Source of the DNA: Diaphorobacter nitroreducens
Lineage (GTDB): Bacteria; Pseudomonadota; Gammaproteobacteria; Burkholderiales; Burkholderiaceae_C
DNA: 64,000 bases
Direction: 5' to 3'
NCBI GenBank assembly: GCA_003755025.1
Contig: RJVL01000003.1
Span: 124,001-188,000, forward strand
The notes under the pieces are model-generated. The model searched no databases. It was not told the DNA's origin and saw only the letters and a program-made list of their open reading frames with translations. The translations under genes were made by a program, and so were the position numbers. This document shows, in pieces, positions 1 through 7,631 of this stretch (positions are counted from its first letter, which is position 1; every line of letters starts with the position of its first letter).

Positions 1-769
1 TGCGAGTGTCCTGGCCTTCTTCGTCGCCCTTCACCTTTGCTGCCACCATTACCACGCGGGCCACAGCAGTGAATGCCACGCTGCCCACCACGCGCTGCGA
101 CGGGTCGGTGCCCTGGCCACCTTTGGCAAAGTGGGTGATGCCCAGCACCGCGCAGTCGCACTTTGCAGCCAGATCAACCAGGGGTTGCAATGCGCGTCGA
201 ACCTCGCCGTTCTTGTGAGTGTCGCCAGTGACGGCGCTCACCACAGGATCAATCACCAGCAGACTGATGCCGCCGATTTTCTCGATGGCCTCCAGCAGTT
301 GCCCCAGGTCGCGGGCCGGGTCGAATGGCACCACTTCGCCGCCCCGGCGTGCGCCCTCGATGAAATAACACCGGGCACGATCCGCACCAGCCGCCATGAG
401 GCGCGGCACCAGCGTATCGGCGGGGTCATCTTCACCGCTCCAGATCAGCACGTTGCCGGGTGCGCAGCGAGAACCATCTGGCCAGCGTCCGCCGATGGTG
501 ATGGTTGCCGCCATTGCCAGCGCGATGGTGGTTTTGCCCTGCCCAGGTGCGCCAGCGAGGATATGCAGCTTCCCCATGGCCAGCCAGTATTGCCACAGCC
601 AGCGGTATGGCTCGGGCGTCAGGTCTGAGCCGCATGTCAGGATCACCTTGTCGCGCGGCCCCAGGCCCGATATATCCGGCGAATCTGGCAGTTCGGGAAA
701 GATTGGCCCGCGCTCGCGGTCGTCCAGCACCGATGCCATGGCGTTGTGCTCTGCAATGCCGCGCTTCAT
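1..769 (-). CDS. RepA-like AAA family ATPase (partial, runs off left edge)
   Basis: The gene reads leftward off the window edge, so only the first 256 codons are seen. A Walker A loop GAPGQGKTT lies near residue 71 and a Walker B strand LLVIDPV near residue 166, followed by a GITHFAKGG motif. This is the layout of the RecA-fold, RepA/RadA-like helicase-loader ATPases (AAA_25 type) found in replication modules of plasmids, satellites and integrative elements. The start ATG overlaps the stop of the upstream zinc protein by four bases (ATGA), so the two are probably translationally coupled. With the CHC2-like protein and AlpA-like regulator it forms an early operon of the element whose integrase lies at 2208-3407. 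The role in element replication is inferred from family and context. Confidence 0.85.
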   Translation of the reverse strand, partial: MKRGIAEHNAMASVLDDRERGPIFPELPDSPDISGLGPRDKVILTCGSDLTPEPYRWLWQYWLAMGKLHILAGAPGQGKTTIALAMAATITIGGRWPDGSRCAPGNVLIWSGEDDPADTLVPRLMAAGADRARCYFIEGARRGGEVVPFDPARDLGQLLEAIEKIGGISLLVIDPVVSAVTGDTHKNGEVRRALQPLVDLAAKCDCAVLGITHFAKGGQGTDPSQRVVGSVAFTAVARVVMVAAKVKGDEEGQDTR

Positions 770-1230
770 GCGAACACCTCCACCAAGCGAGTGATGCGGC
801 CCGATGCAGTCAGCACGCGGGACAAATCCACCTGCGACAGCACCACGCCGTGCGCCACGTTCGCGGCGGCGATGGCCACAAGGTTGGCTTCCACTGCCAG
901 CACTTCCAGCGCCTGGCGCGGAGACAGTGGCGAGGGCTTGTGCTGGGTGGCGGGGCGTCCGTCATCAATCCACGCGCCCAGGGCCTTTGCGGCCTCCACG
1001 AACTCCAGGCCATGCTGGGCCATGTGGTAGGCCAGTACATCGCCGCCACGGGCGCCGCAACCGGCCATGCACACGAATGCGCCGCTGTCGGTGTTGATGC
1101 GCAGGCTGTCGGTGCCGCCGTGGAAGTTGCAGGCCGTGGTGCGCCACTTACCCCTGCGCTCCTTAAACGCCAGGCCCAGGCCCTCGTAGTAGCTCACCGG
1201 CTCGGGAAGTCGGGTACGGTCGAAGCTCAT
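766..1230 (-). CDS. CHC2-type zinc-binding protein, primase N-terminal-like
   Basis: A 154-residue protein. Residues ~34-60 hold a CxxH...CxxxC pattern (ACNFHGG, then VCMAGCGARGGD) followed by a helix-rich tail. This matches the N-terminal zinc finger of DnaG-type primases (CHC2), including the glycine-rich GARGGDV continuation. The RNA polymerase (TOPRIM) part of a primase is absent, so the protein is either a stand-alone DNA-binding zinc module or works with the downstream ATPase. Its start ATG overlaps the upstream gene by four bases, and its stop overlaps the ATPase start by four bases. A longer reading frame continues upstream, but that part is out of frame with the neighbouring gene and has shadow-like composition, so the internal ATG is preferred. 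Confidence 0.8.
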   Translation of the reverse strand: MSFDRTRLPEPVSYYEGLGLAFKERRGKWRTTACNFHGGTDSLRINTDSGAFVCMAGCGARGGDVLAYHMAQHGLEFVEAAKALGAWIDDGRPATQHKPSPLSPRQALEVLAVEANLVAIAAANVAHGVVLSQVDLSRVLTASGRITRLVEVFA

Positions 1231-1526
1231 GCTGAACCGCCTTTCTTCGCCAGGTGCTCCCGCAGCTCTTCGTTGATGTAGTCCGCAATCCATTCGCGGG
1301 TGTCTGCCCAGGCGGTGCCGTGCTTTGCCGCGTAGTAGTCCATGCGGCGCTGGAACCAGGCGCGGGCCTTGGGCAGCAGTTCGGGCGGGATGTTGTTTTC
1401 GTTCAGCCCCCATGCGAAAATTGGGGTGGAGTCTTTGGAAGTCGCCGCGGTGGTCTGGTAGCCCCCGGCGACTTTTGTTTTTTCGGGCACGCTTGCGCCC
1501 ACCTTGGTGGTGTTGGTGCTGTGCAT
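1227..1526 (-). CDS. hypothetical small protein of the mobile element
   Basis: A 99-residue protein of no recognised family. A purine-rich ribosome-binding site (AAGGGGG) lies just before the ATG. The N-terminal ~40 residues are Ser/Thr-rich and probably flexible. The C-terminal half is helical and charged, with many Trp/Tyr/Arg residues (KARAWFQRRMDYYAAK). It lies between the AlpA-like gene (9-base gap) and the CHC2 protein (4-base overlap), so it is part of the same early operon. Small proteins in this position are common in integrative elements, but I cannot assign a function. Confidence 0.7.
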   Translation of the reverse strand: MHSTNTTKVGASVPEKTKVAGGYQTTAATSKDSTPIFAWGLNENNIPPELLPKARAWFQRRMDYYAAKHGTAWADTREWIADYINEELREHLAKKGGSA

Positions 1527-1535
1527 GTGGCCCCC

Positions 1536-1748
1536 TTACTTGCCAAGGTTGGCAATGAGGGCGTCGATATCGCTGGATTTCCAGACGGTCACACGGGGGG
1601 ACAGCTTGATCCCAGGCGGGAACTTGCCATCCTTCACGCCCTTCCACCAGCCGCTGCGGCTGATGCCCATGCGGTCGGTGATGTGGGGGACTACGCGAAG
1701 CAAGGTGTCCGGCTGGTGTTGGTGATGCTGAGTAACTTTTGCTGGCAT
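1536..1748 (-). CDS. AlpA-family excisionase/transcriptional regulator
   Basis: A 70-residue protein with the winged-helix pattern of AlpA/Xis-like proteins: LLRVVPHITDRMGISRSGWWKGVKDG, then PPGIKLSPRVTVWKSSDIDALIANL. The helix-turn-helix picks out ITDRMGISRS, and the end WKSSDIDALI is diagnostic of the family. AlpA proteins activate integrase expression or act as excisionases in P4-type elements. It is the first gene of the operon that continues into the zinc protein and ATPase. The frame is open further upstream to 1916, but the ATG at 1748 gives the family's usual length, so it was chosen. The ribosome-binding site is weak. Confidence 0.85.
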   Translation of the reverse strand: MPAKVTQHHQHQPDTLLRVVPHITDRMGISRSGWWKGVKDGKFPPGIKLSPRVTVWKSSDIDALIANLGK

Positions 1749-2184
1749 GGTTGGTCTTTCGTAGCTGTTGTTACGGAAAACCAAAACCCGGCTGTACACG
1801 TTGCTAATGCCGCCTGCTCCAAAGAATAGGTCGGTCGTGTTACCCTTCAAGTCCCGTCGCTGGGAGACTTTCAAGGCCCTCGGGTTTTGGCAGTCTAGAA
1901 GGCTCCTTGGTTGCACCCTTGGGGCCTTCGCCTTTTATGGACTCTCTCGTTCGTCCATGCATTAAATGTAGCGAGTATTTTTTGAGCATCAATCCAGCAA
2001 CTCGATTAGCAAGCTGTGGATAACTTGTTGACAGCTTGTGCGCGGCACTGCGCAAACTGCTTTCCGAGTTCTTGATAAATGGTGAATTGATGCAAGTCGT
2101 TGATTCATAAGGGGTTAGCCAGCGTTTTGAGCTGGTCGAAGCGGTTTTGGTAGTAGTCGTGCTGTACATGTCGGTCACGCCATA
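1749..2184. other. 436-bp intergenic region with DnaA-box-like inverted repeat
   Basis: No credible gene lies between the AlpA-like gene and the integrase. A perfect DnaA-box sequence TGTGGATAA is at 2015-2023. It lies inside a 7-bp inverted repeat (AAGCTGT at 2011-2017, ACAGCTT at 2031-2037). The stretch around 1900-2110 is more AT-rich than its surroundings. In an element that carries a RepA-like ATPase and a primase-type zinc protein this could be a replication origin or the operator region of the AlpA operon. Both readings are inference. Confidence 0.4.
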
Positions 2185-2205
2185 GAAAAAGGCCCCGAAG
2201 GGCCT
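2185..2205 (-). terminator. intrinsic terminator of the integrase gene
   Basis: Read on the minus strand, a 6-bp GC stem (AGGCCC / GGGCCT) with a UUCG-type tetraloop is followed at once by a T run. It begins three bases past the integrase stop codon, as expected for a rho-independent terminator. Confidence 0.8.
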
Positions 2206-2207
2206 CT

Positions 2208-3407
2208 TTAGTTGGTGGTCGGCGTCAATATGAACTTGCTCCACTCCTGCATCATTTCCCGGCGCTTTTCTAGGGCGTCGCTGCGTCGATAGGCTTCCTC
2301 CACCTTGTTCTCCAGCTTGTGCGCCAGCGCAGCTTCGGCCATGTCTCGCGGGTAGTTTGTGCGGTCGCCTGCCCAGTCCCGAAAGGTTGAGCGGAACCCA
2401 TGAGGCACAGCATCAACCTCCATGCGCCGCATTACTGCCGTCAGGCTCATGTCTGACAGTGGTTGTCCCTTGGTGCCCGGAAATACAAGGTCTGTCCCTT
2501 CCATGCGGGGCATGGCCTCCAGCAGCTTGATGGCGGCGTCAGGCAGCGGGACGCGATGCTCCTTGCCCATCTTCATGCGCTCCTTGGGAACAGTCCACAC
2601 TTTCGCCTCCAGATCAATCTCTCCCCAGGTTGCCCCACGCACTTCTCCAGAACGGGCGGCAGTCAGGACGGCAAACTCCAGGGCACGAGCTGCAATACCA
2701 TCCCGCTGGCGCAAATCGGCCATGAAGGCGGGCATCCCGTCGATAGGCAGGGCGCGGTGGTGCTCAGTCTCGGCAACTTTCTTGGGGGATGGCAGCACCT
2801 TATCCAAGTGGCCCTTCCAGCGGGCCGGGTTGTCGCCGCTGCGGTACTTGCGCACGGCGGCCCAATCCAGCACCGACTCGATACGTCCGCGCACGCGGGT
2901 TGCTGTCTCCGTCTTGCTGCGCCAAATTGGCTCTAGGCAGGCCAATACATGCGGCAGATCAATGGCATCTACCGACAAGCTGCCCATATGCGGGAAGGCG
3001 TATTGCTCCAGCGTGTTTTCCCATTGCTGGCGGTGCTTCGGGTTTTTCCATTCGCCCGACTTGTCGCCCATGAAGGCCTCTGCGCACTGCTTGAACGTCT
3101 TGCGAACTGGTTGCTGCACCAGCGCCTCCATGCGCTGCTTTGTTGGAGTGGCGGGCACGATGCCGTTGCGCAAGCTGGCGTGTATCTCCCTGGCCTTCTC
3201 CCTGGCCTCTGCCAGTCCGACTTCGGGGTAAGGCCCCAGGCCCATATCCCGGCGCGCTTCACCCACCTTCACGCGCAGCACCCAGCCCCTATGCCCGGTG
3301 TCTGTCACGCGAATGTGAAGGCCGGGAACTCCGCCCACCGGGTGCCTGCCCTCCGCCTTGATAGCGGCCACGGCACGATCAGAAAGTTGCTTTGCAATCT
3401 TGGGCAT
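2208..3407 (-). CDS. tyrosine-type site-specific integrase (P4 type, DUF4102 arm-binding domain)
   Basis: A 399-residue tyrosine recombinase. The N-terminus (KIAKQLSDRAVAAIK...GGVPGLHIRVTDTGHRGWVLRV) is the DUF4102 arm-site DNA-binding domain of P4-type integrases. The catalytic core shows ARSGEVRGATW (first Arg), the HGFRSTFRDWAG box (His-x-x-Arg) and a C-terminal ALAHKLENKVEEAYRRSD box with the nucleophilic Tyr. The ATG at 3407 is preceded by GGAG at good spacing. An upstream in-frame extension to 3494 overlaps the inverted repeat of the promoter region and is not taken. It marks one end of an integrated element that extends leftward out of the window. Domain order is complete, so it is probably functional. 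Confidence 0.93.
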   Translation of the reverse strand: MPKIAKQLSDRAVAAIKAEGRHPVGGVPGLHIRVTDTGHRGWVLRVKVGEARRDMGLGPYPEVGLAEAREKAREIHASLRNGIVPATPTKQRMEALVQQPVRKTFKQCAEAFMGDKSGEWKNPKHRQQWENTLEQYAFPHMGSLSVDAIDLPHVLACLEPIWRSKTETATRVRGRIESVLDWAAVRKYRSGDNPARWKGHLDKVLPSPKKVAETEHHRALPIDGMPAFMADLRQRDGIAARALEFAVLTAARSGEVRGATWGEIDLEAKVWTVPKERMKMGKEHRVPLPDAAIKLLEAMPRMEGTDLVFPGTKGQPLSDMSLTAVMRRMEVDAVPHGFRSTFRDWAGDRTNYPRDMAEAALAHKLENKVEEAYRRSDALEKRREMMQEWSKFILTPTTN

Positions 3408-3428
3408 AAAGTCTCCGCCAAATGTTTC

Positions 3429-3494
3429 TTGTCCCACATCCTGCCCACATAAAACAATGGCTGTTAGTGGACTATCTTGGATGATGTGGGACAA
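3429..3494. repeat. 12-bp perfect inverted repeat upstream of the integrase
   Basis: TTGTCCCACATC at 3429-3440 is repeated inverted as GATGTGGGACAA at 3483-3494. It lies just before the integrase start and probably belongs to the att/operator region (integrase or excisionase binding, or autoregulation). Confidence 0.7.
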
Positions 3495-3572
3495 ACTGGC
3501 GGGAATTATGCGTTATGAATCAATGCTTTAGTGGACTAATTAGGATTAATATGAACTAGAACTTAGCGGACT
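3464..3572 (+). repeat. three direct repeats TTAGTGGACTA, candidate integrase arm sites
   Basis: Copies are at 3464-3474 (TTAGTGGACTA), 3528-3538 (identical) and 3563-3572 (TTAGCGGACT, one change). Short direct repeats beside a DUF4102 integrase fit arm-type binding sites. The core crossover site is not identifiable without the other element end. Confidence 0.5.
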
Positions 3573-3587
3573 CCGTTTCCGCCAAAC

Positions 3588-3617
3588 AAAAAACGCGCCT
3601 TCACGGCGCGTTTTTTT
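3588..3617. terminator. bidirectional terminator at the element/chromosome boundary
   Basis: An 8-bp stem AACGCGCC / GGCGCGTT with a 5-base loop is flanked by an A run on the left and a T run on the right, so it can stop transcripts in both directions. It lies downstream of the leftward CopD-like gene. The element boundary is probably at or just left of it. Confidence 0.8.
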
Positions 3618-3649
3618 ATGCCGGCGGCGTTGTGGTGCCGCCGCGCGTC

Positions 3650-4108
3650 TCACATCAGCAGCGTCAGCACCACAATCACTACGCCGATGAGCAGGTTCAC
3701 GCCAACCCACGTGCGGATGCTTGCCAGCGCCAAGCCGCCTGCAGGCCAGTCGGAGGCGGCGACGGCCTGCTCCAGGCGGCTGAGCAGCGCGAAGTAGATG
3801 TAGGCGAAGATGCCCATCATCACGATGCCGAGGGTCGCCATGATGGTCCAGTCCAGCGGCATCGAGAAGGCGCCGCCCGCGCCGATGCTCACCGCGCCGA
3901 TCATGCCCAGCCCGCTGGTCAGCACGGCCACGATGGCGATGGCGACCGCGCCCAGGAAGCGTTGCAGCACGCCGTGCATCAGCGCCACGCGCTGCGGCGG
4001 CTCCAGCATCTGTACGGCGGGGCGCAGGAAGAAATGGGCGAAGACCATGCCGCCGATCCAGACGATGATCGACAGCACGTGGGTGAGCTTAAGGGCGTTA
4101 TAGAGCAT
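3650..4108 (-). CDS. CopD-family integral membrane protein
   Basis: A 152-residue protein with four predicted membrane helices (about 12-30, 52-72, 88-108 and 132-151). The first contains the THVLSIIVWIGGMVFAHFFLRPA signature of the CopD/YidC-unrelated 'copper resistance D' family, which has conserved His residues that may bind heme or copper. It is shorter than classical CopD and matches the stand-alone form common in betaproteobacteria. The ATG at 4108 is chosen; an upstream ATG at 4129 is possible, and neither has a good ribosome-binding site. The copper role is known only for distant members and is not shown here. Confidence 0.8.
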   Translation of the reverse strand: MLYNALKLTHVLSIIVWIGGMVFAHFFLRPAVQMLEPPQRVALMHGVLQRFLGAVAIAIVAVLTSGLGMIGAVSIGAGGAFSMPLDWTIMATLGIVMMGIFAYIYFALLSRLEQAVAASDWPAGGLALASIRTWVGVNLLIGVVIVVLTLLM

Positions 4109-4184
4109 GGCGGCGCATTGTGCCGCCATGCCGGTCGATGCGGGCCATGCACTGACGCGGCGCAGGGTTGATGGTTGCCCACCG

Positions 4185-6554
4185 TCAAGCGGAGGCCATG
4201 GCGGAGCGCAGTGCCCGCGCGGCCTGCACCATGTGGCGCAGCGCGGCCTCGGTCTCGGGCCAGCTGCGGGTCTTGAGGCCGCAGTCAGGATTGACCCAGA
4301 GGTTGCGTGCGGGCACCACCTCGGCCGCCTTGCGCAGCAGGCGCGCCATCTCCTGCGAGCCGGGTATGCGTGGCGAATGGATGTCGTAGACGCCGGGGCC
4401 GATCTCGTTGGGGTATTTGAAACTGCCGAAGCCCCGCAGCAGTTCCATGTCGGAGCGGCTGGTCTCGATGGTGATGACGTCGGCGTCCATGGCGGCGATC
4501 TCGGGCAGGATGTCGTTGAACTCGCTGTAGCACATGTGGGTGTGGATCTGCGTCGTGTCCTGCACGCCGCAGGCGCTGATGCGGAAGGCCCGCGTGGCCC
4601 AGTCCAGGTACGGCTTCCAGCCTGTGCGGCGCAACGGCAGGCCTTCGCGGATGGCGGGCTCGTCGATCTGCACGATGGCGATCCCGGCCGCCTCCAGATC
4701 CACCACCTCGTCACGAATGGCCCAGGCAATCTGCTCGCAGGTGCGGCTGCGCGGCTGGTCGTCGCGCACGAAGGACCACTGCAGGATGGTCACCGGCCCC
4801 GTGAGCATGCCTTTCAGGGGTTTGTCCGTGAGGCTTTGGGCGTAGACGGTCCAGTCGACCGTCATGGCATGCGGGCGGGCCACGTCGCCGAAAAGCACAG
4901 GGGGCTTGACGCAGCGCGAGCCGTAGCTCTGCACCCAGCCATTGGCCGTGAAGGCGAAGCCGTCCAGCTGCTCGCCGAAGTACTCCACCATGTCGTTGCG
5001 CTCGGCCTCGCCGTGCACCAGCACGTCCAGGCCCAGTTCCTCCTGCTTGCGCACGGCGTGTTCGATCTCGGCGCGCATCTGTGCCTGGTATGCGGCCTCA
5101 CCCAGTACGCCACGGCGGTGGGCCGCACGTGCGGCGCGGATGGCCGGGGTCTGCGGGAAGGATCCGATGGTGGTGGTGGGCAGCGGCGGCAGACGCAGGC
5201 GCGCGCGCTGCGCCTGCTGGCGTGTGGGGTGGGGCGAGCGGCGCCGGTCGCAGCCCTCGGGTGCCGCCTCCAGGCGGGCGGCCACGGCGGGGCGGTGCAC
5301 GCGCGGGCTGGCGCGGCGGCTGGCGATGGCGGCGCGCGCGGCGGCCAGGCGCGGGTCGCTGTCGGCTACGCGGCCGTCCAGCAGGCCGGCGATCAGGGCC
5401 ACCTCGTCCAGCTTCTCGGTGGCGAAGGCGAGCCAGCCGCGCAGCTCGGGGTCCAGCGCATCCTCGCCCGCCAGGCTGACGGGCACATGCAGCAGCGAAC
5501 ACGAGGGCGCCACCCACAGCGGTCCGGTGTGTTTGGCGGCCACGGGGCGCAGCAGGGCCAGGGCCGCGTCGGGGTCGGTACGCCAGATGTTGCGACCGTC
5601 CACCACGCCCACCGACAGCACCTTGTAGGCCGGCAACCAGTCGGCCACGCCCGTCAGCTCCTGCGGGGCGCGCACGGCGTCCACGTGCAGGCCGGCCACG
5701 GGCAACTGGCAGGCCAGGCGCAGATGGTTCTCCAGGGGCGAGAAGTAGGTGGCCAGCAGCACCTGTGGGCCGGCCTTGCCGAGCTGCCAGTAAGCGGGCT
5801 CGAAGGACTGCGTCCAGGTGGCGGGCAGGTCCAGGCCCAGGATGGGCTCGTCGATCTGCACCCACTCCACGCCCTCGGCCTTCAGGCGCGCGAGTATCTG
5901 CGCGTACACGGGCAGCAGGCGGTCCAGCAGGTCCAACCGGTCGAATGGGGCTTCGCCTTTCTCCTTGGACAGCCAGAGGAAAGTGAGCGGCCCCACAAGC
6001 TGCGCCTTTACGCGGTGGCCCAGCGCCTGGGCTTCGGCCACTTCCGCGAACAGGCGCTCGCTGCCCAGGCGGAACGCAGTGTCGGCGTGCAGTTCGGGCA
6101 CGAGGTAGTGGTAGTTGGTGTCGAACCACTTCGTCATCTCCAGTGCGGGCTGGCCTTCGCCGGGATGCGGCGCGTGCGCACAGCCTGCGCCGCAGGTGCC
6201 ACCGGGGGCGTGGTCGCCATGGCCCGACAGCGTCTGCACGCCCCGCGCCATGGTGAAGTAGCGCGCCAGCTCCGGCGTGCCGGGGGTGAAGCCAAACCGC
6301 GGGCTTTCGCAACCCAGCAGTTGGATGTGGTGGGCCATGTGGTCGTAGTAGGCGAAGTCGCCCACGGTCGCGAAGGCCAGGCCTGCGTCGCGCTGGGCCT
6401 GCCAGTGGCGTGCGCGCAGTTGGGCGCCCACGGCTTCGAGCGCGGCGGCGTCGATCTCACCGCGCCAATGGCGCTCCAGCGCCAGTTTCAGTTCGCGCTG
6501 CGCGCCCATGCGGGGAAAGCCCAGCGTATGGGTGAGGATGGGGGAAGCGGCCAT
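4185..6554 (-). CDS. metE: cobalamin-independent methionine synthase MetE
   Basis: 5-Methyltetrahydropteroyltriglutamate-homocysteine methyltransferase, the B12-independent last step of methionine synthesis in the cytosol. At 789 residues it is slightly longer than the ~755 usual for the family. Both (beta-alpha)8 halves are present: [13 protein letters not shown] near the N-terminus and [10 protein letters not shown] opening the C-terminal half. The zinc ligands appear as [11 protein letters not shown] near residue 670 and NPDCGLKTR near 755. Part of the extra length is a Gly/Cys/His-rich insert just before [14 protein letters not shown]. The ATG at 6554 follows AAGGA; a TTG at 6575 is less likely. 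It is divergent from metR, the usual arrangement for MetR-controlled metE. Confidence 0.96.
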   Translation of the reverse strand: MAASPILTHTLGFPRMGAQRELKLALERHWRGEIDAAALEAVGAQLRARHWQAQRDAGLAFATVGDFAYYDHMAHHIQLLGCESPRFGFTPGTPELARYFTMARGVQTLSGHGDHAPGGTCGAGCAHAPHPGEGQPALEMTKWFDTNYHYLVPELHADTAFRLGSERLFAEVAEAQALGHRVKAQLVGPLTFLWLSKEKGEAPFDRLDLLDRLLPVYAQILARLKAEGVEWVQIDEPILGLDLPATWTQSFEPAYWQLGKAGPQVLLATYFSPLENHLRLACQLPVAGLHVDAVRAPQELTGVADWLPAYKVLSVGVVDGRNIWRTDPDAALALLRPVAAKHTGPLWVAPSCSLLHVPVSLAGEDALDPELRGWLAFATEKLDEVALIAGLLDGRVADSDPRLAAARAAIASRRASPRVHRPAVAARLEAAPEGCDRRRSPHPTRQQAQRARLRLPPLPTTTIGSFPQTPAIRAARAAHRRGVLGEAAYQAQMRAEIEHAVRKQEELGLDVLVHGEAERNDMVEYFGEQLDGFAFTANGWVQSYGSRCVKPPVLFGDVARPHAMTVDWTVYAQSLTDKPLKGMLTGPVTILQWSFVRDDQPRSRTCEQIAWAIRDEVVDLEAAGIAIVQIDEPAIREGLPLRRTGWKPYLDWATRAFRISACGVQDTTQIHTHMCYSEFNDILPEIAAMDADVITIETSRSDMELLRGFGSFKYPNEIGPGVYDIHSPRIPGSQEMARLLRKAAEVVPARNLWVNPDCGLKTRSWPETEAALRHMVQAARALRSAMASA

Positions 6555-6651
6555 GGTGCGGAAGTCCTTGTGCAAGAGAAAACCGCGATGGTCGGCTAAG
6601 CGCGTTTATGATTCAAACGAAAGTTTTGTCTTTTCAACATGAATAGTTTTA
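6555..6651. promoter_or_regulatory. metE-metR divergent control region
   Basis: The 97-bp gap between the divergent starts is AT-rich compared with its flanks. It holds imperfect dyads suited to a LysR-type regulator: CAAACGAAAGTTTTG at 6614-6628, TTCA-ACA-TGAA at 6633-6643 and TGAA-TAGTT-TTAA at 6640-6652. The last resembles the enteric MetR consensus TGAA-N5-TTCA with one change. Which site is used is not known. Confidence 0.5.
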
Positions 6652-7581
6652 ATGATGCAATCCATCCTGGAGATCCGCCATCTGCGCACGCTGCAGGCCC
6701 TGCGTGATAGCGGCAGCCTGGTGCGGGCGGCGCAGCTGCTCAACCTCACGCAATCGGCGCTGTCGCACCAAATCAAGCTGCTGGAGGACCGCTACGGCAC
6801 GCCGCTGTTTGAGCGCAAGTCCGTGCCGCCGCAGTTCAGCGCCACCGGCGCGCGGCTGCTGCAACTGGCCGATGCCGTGCTGCCGCAGGTGGAAACGGCT
6901 GAGCGTGACGTGGCGCGCCTGTCCCAAGGGCAGGGCGGGCAGATGCGCATCGCCGTGGAGTGCCATACCTGTTTCGACTGGCTGATGCCCGCCATGGACG
7001 CCTTCCGCGCACGCTGGCCCGAGGTGGAACTGGACATCGTGAGCGGCTTCCACGCCGACCCCGTGGGCCTGCTGCACCAGGGCCGGGCGGACCTGGCCAT
7101 CGTCTCCGAGCTGGACGCTGGGGAGGCGGGCGCCGTGGACTACCACCCCCTGTTCGGCTTCGAGATCCGCGCGTTGCTGGCCCACGGCCACCCATTGCTG
7201 GACAAGCCCTTTCTGCAGGCGCAGGACTTCGCGGACCAGACCCTCATCACCTATCCGGTACCCGACGAGATGCTGGACCTCGTGCGCCAGGTGCTGGAGC
7301 CCGCCGGCGTGCGCCCGCCCCGGCGCACCACCGAGCTGACGGTGGCCATGCTGCAGCTCGTGGCCAGCGGCCGGGGCGTGGCCGCACTGCCACTGTGGGC
7401 GGTGCAAGGCTACCTGGACCGGGGCTACGTGGCCGCGCGCCCCATCGGCGCGCGGGGCCTGCGCGGCGAACTGCACGCGGCCTGCCTGCCGCAGCTCTCG
7501 CCCAGGCCCTTCCTGCAGGACTTCGTGCGGGTGACGCGCGAGACGAGTTTCGTCACGCTCAAGGGGGTGGAGTTGCTGTAG
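6652..7581 (+). CDS. metR: LysR-family regulator MetR
   Basis: A 309-residue LysR-type regulator. Residues 8-65 form the winged helix-turn-helix (HLRTLQALRDSGSLVRAAQLLNLTQSALSHQIKLLEDRYG) and the rest the effector domain. The effector start (IAVECHTCFDWLMPAMDAFRARWPEVELDI) closely follows MetR, which uses homocysteine as co-effector. Transcription divergent from metE supports the assignment. Two adjacent ATGs (6652, 6655) could start translation, and no strong ribosome-binding site is visible. It probably activates metE and represses itself through the shared 97-bp region. Confidence 0.92.
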   Translation: MMQSILEIRHLRTLQALRDSGSLVRAAQLLNLTQSALSHQIKLLEDRYGTPLFERKSVPPQFSATGARLLQLADAVLPQVETAERDVARLSQGQGGQMRIAVECHTCFDWLMPAMDAFRARWPEVELDIVSGFHADPVGLLHQGRADLAIVSELDAGEAGAVDYHPLFGFEIRALLAHGHPLLDKPFLQAQDFADQTLITYPVPDEMLDLVRQVLEPAGVRPPRRTTELTVAMLQLVASGRGVAALPLWAVQGYLDRGYVAARPIGARGLRGELHAACLPQLSPRPFLQDFVRVTRETSFVTLKGVELL

Positions 7582-7631
7582 TTTTGATAGCTGCTTGCGC
7601 TTGTCAGGTAAGCGCTAGCGCCTGATTTCAT
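7581..7631 (+). repeat. dispersed palindromic repeat, copy A
   Basis: Contains TGATAGCTGCTTGCGCTTG, then TAAGCGCTAGCG and TGATTT. It sits between the convergent metR and lyase genes, where its hairpin could serve as a terminator. It is one of at least eleven related copies in the window. Confidence 0.8.

Noticed and set aside
1840-2244. 134-codon minus-strand frame downstream of the integrase
   Set aside because: It runs through the integrase terminator and overlaps the integrase 3' end; no ribosome-binding site or family.
3495-3650. Possible tRNA attachment site for the integrase
   Set aside because: No tRNA cloverleaf or tRNA 3' end was found; only repeats and a bidirectional terminator are present.
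4107-6599. 830-codon open frame antisense to metE
   Set aside because: It is the mirror of MetE. High GC leaves the opposite frame open; its composition is His/Gly/Arg/Ala-rich and it has no recognisable domain.
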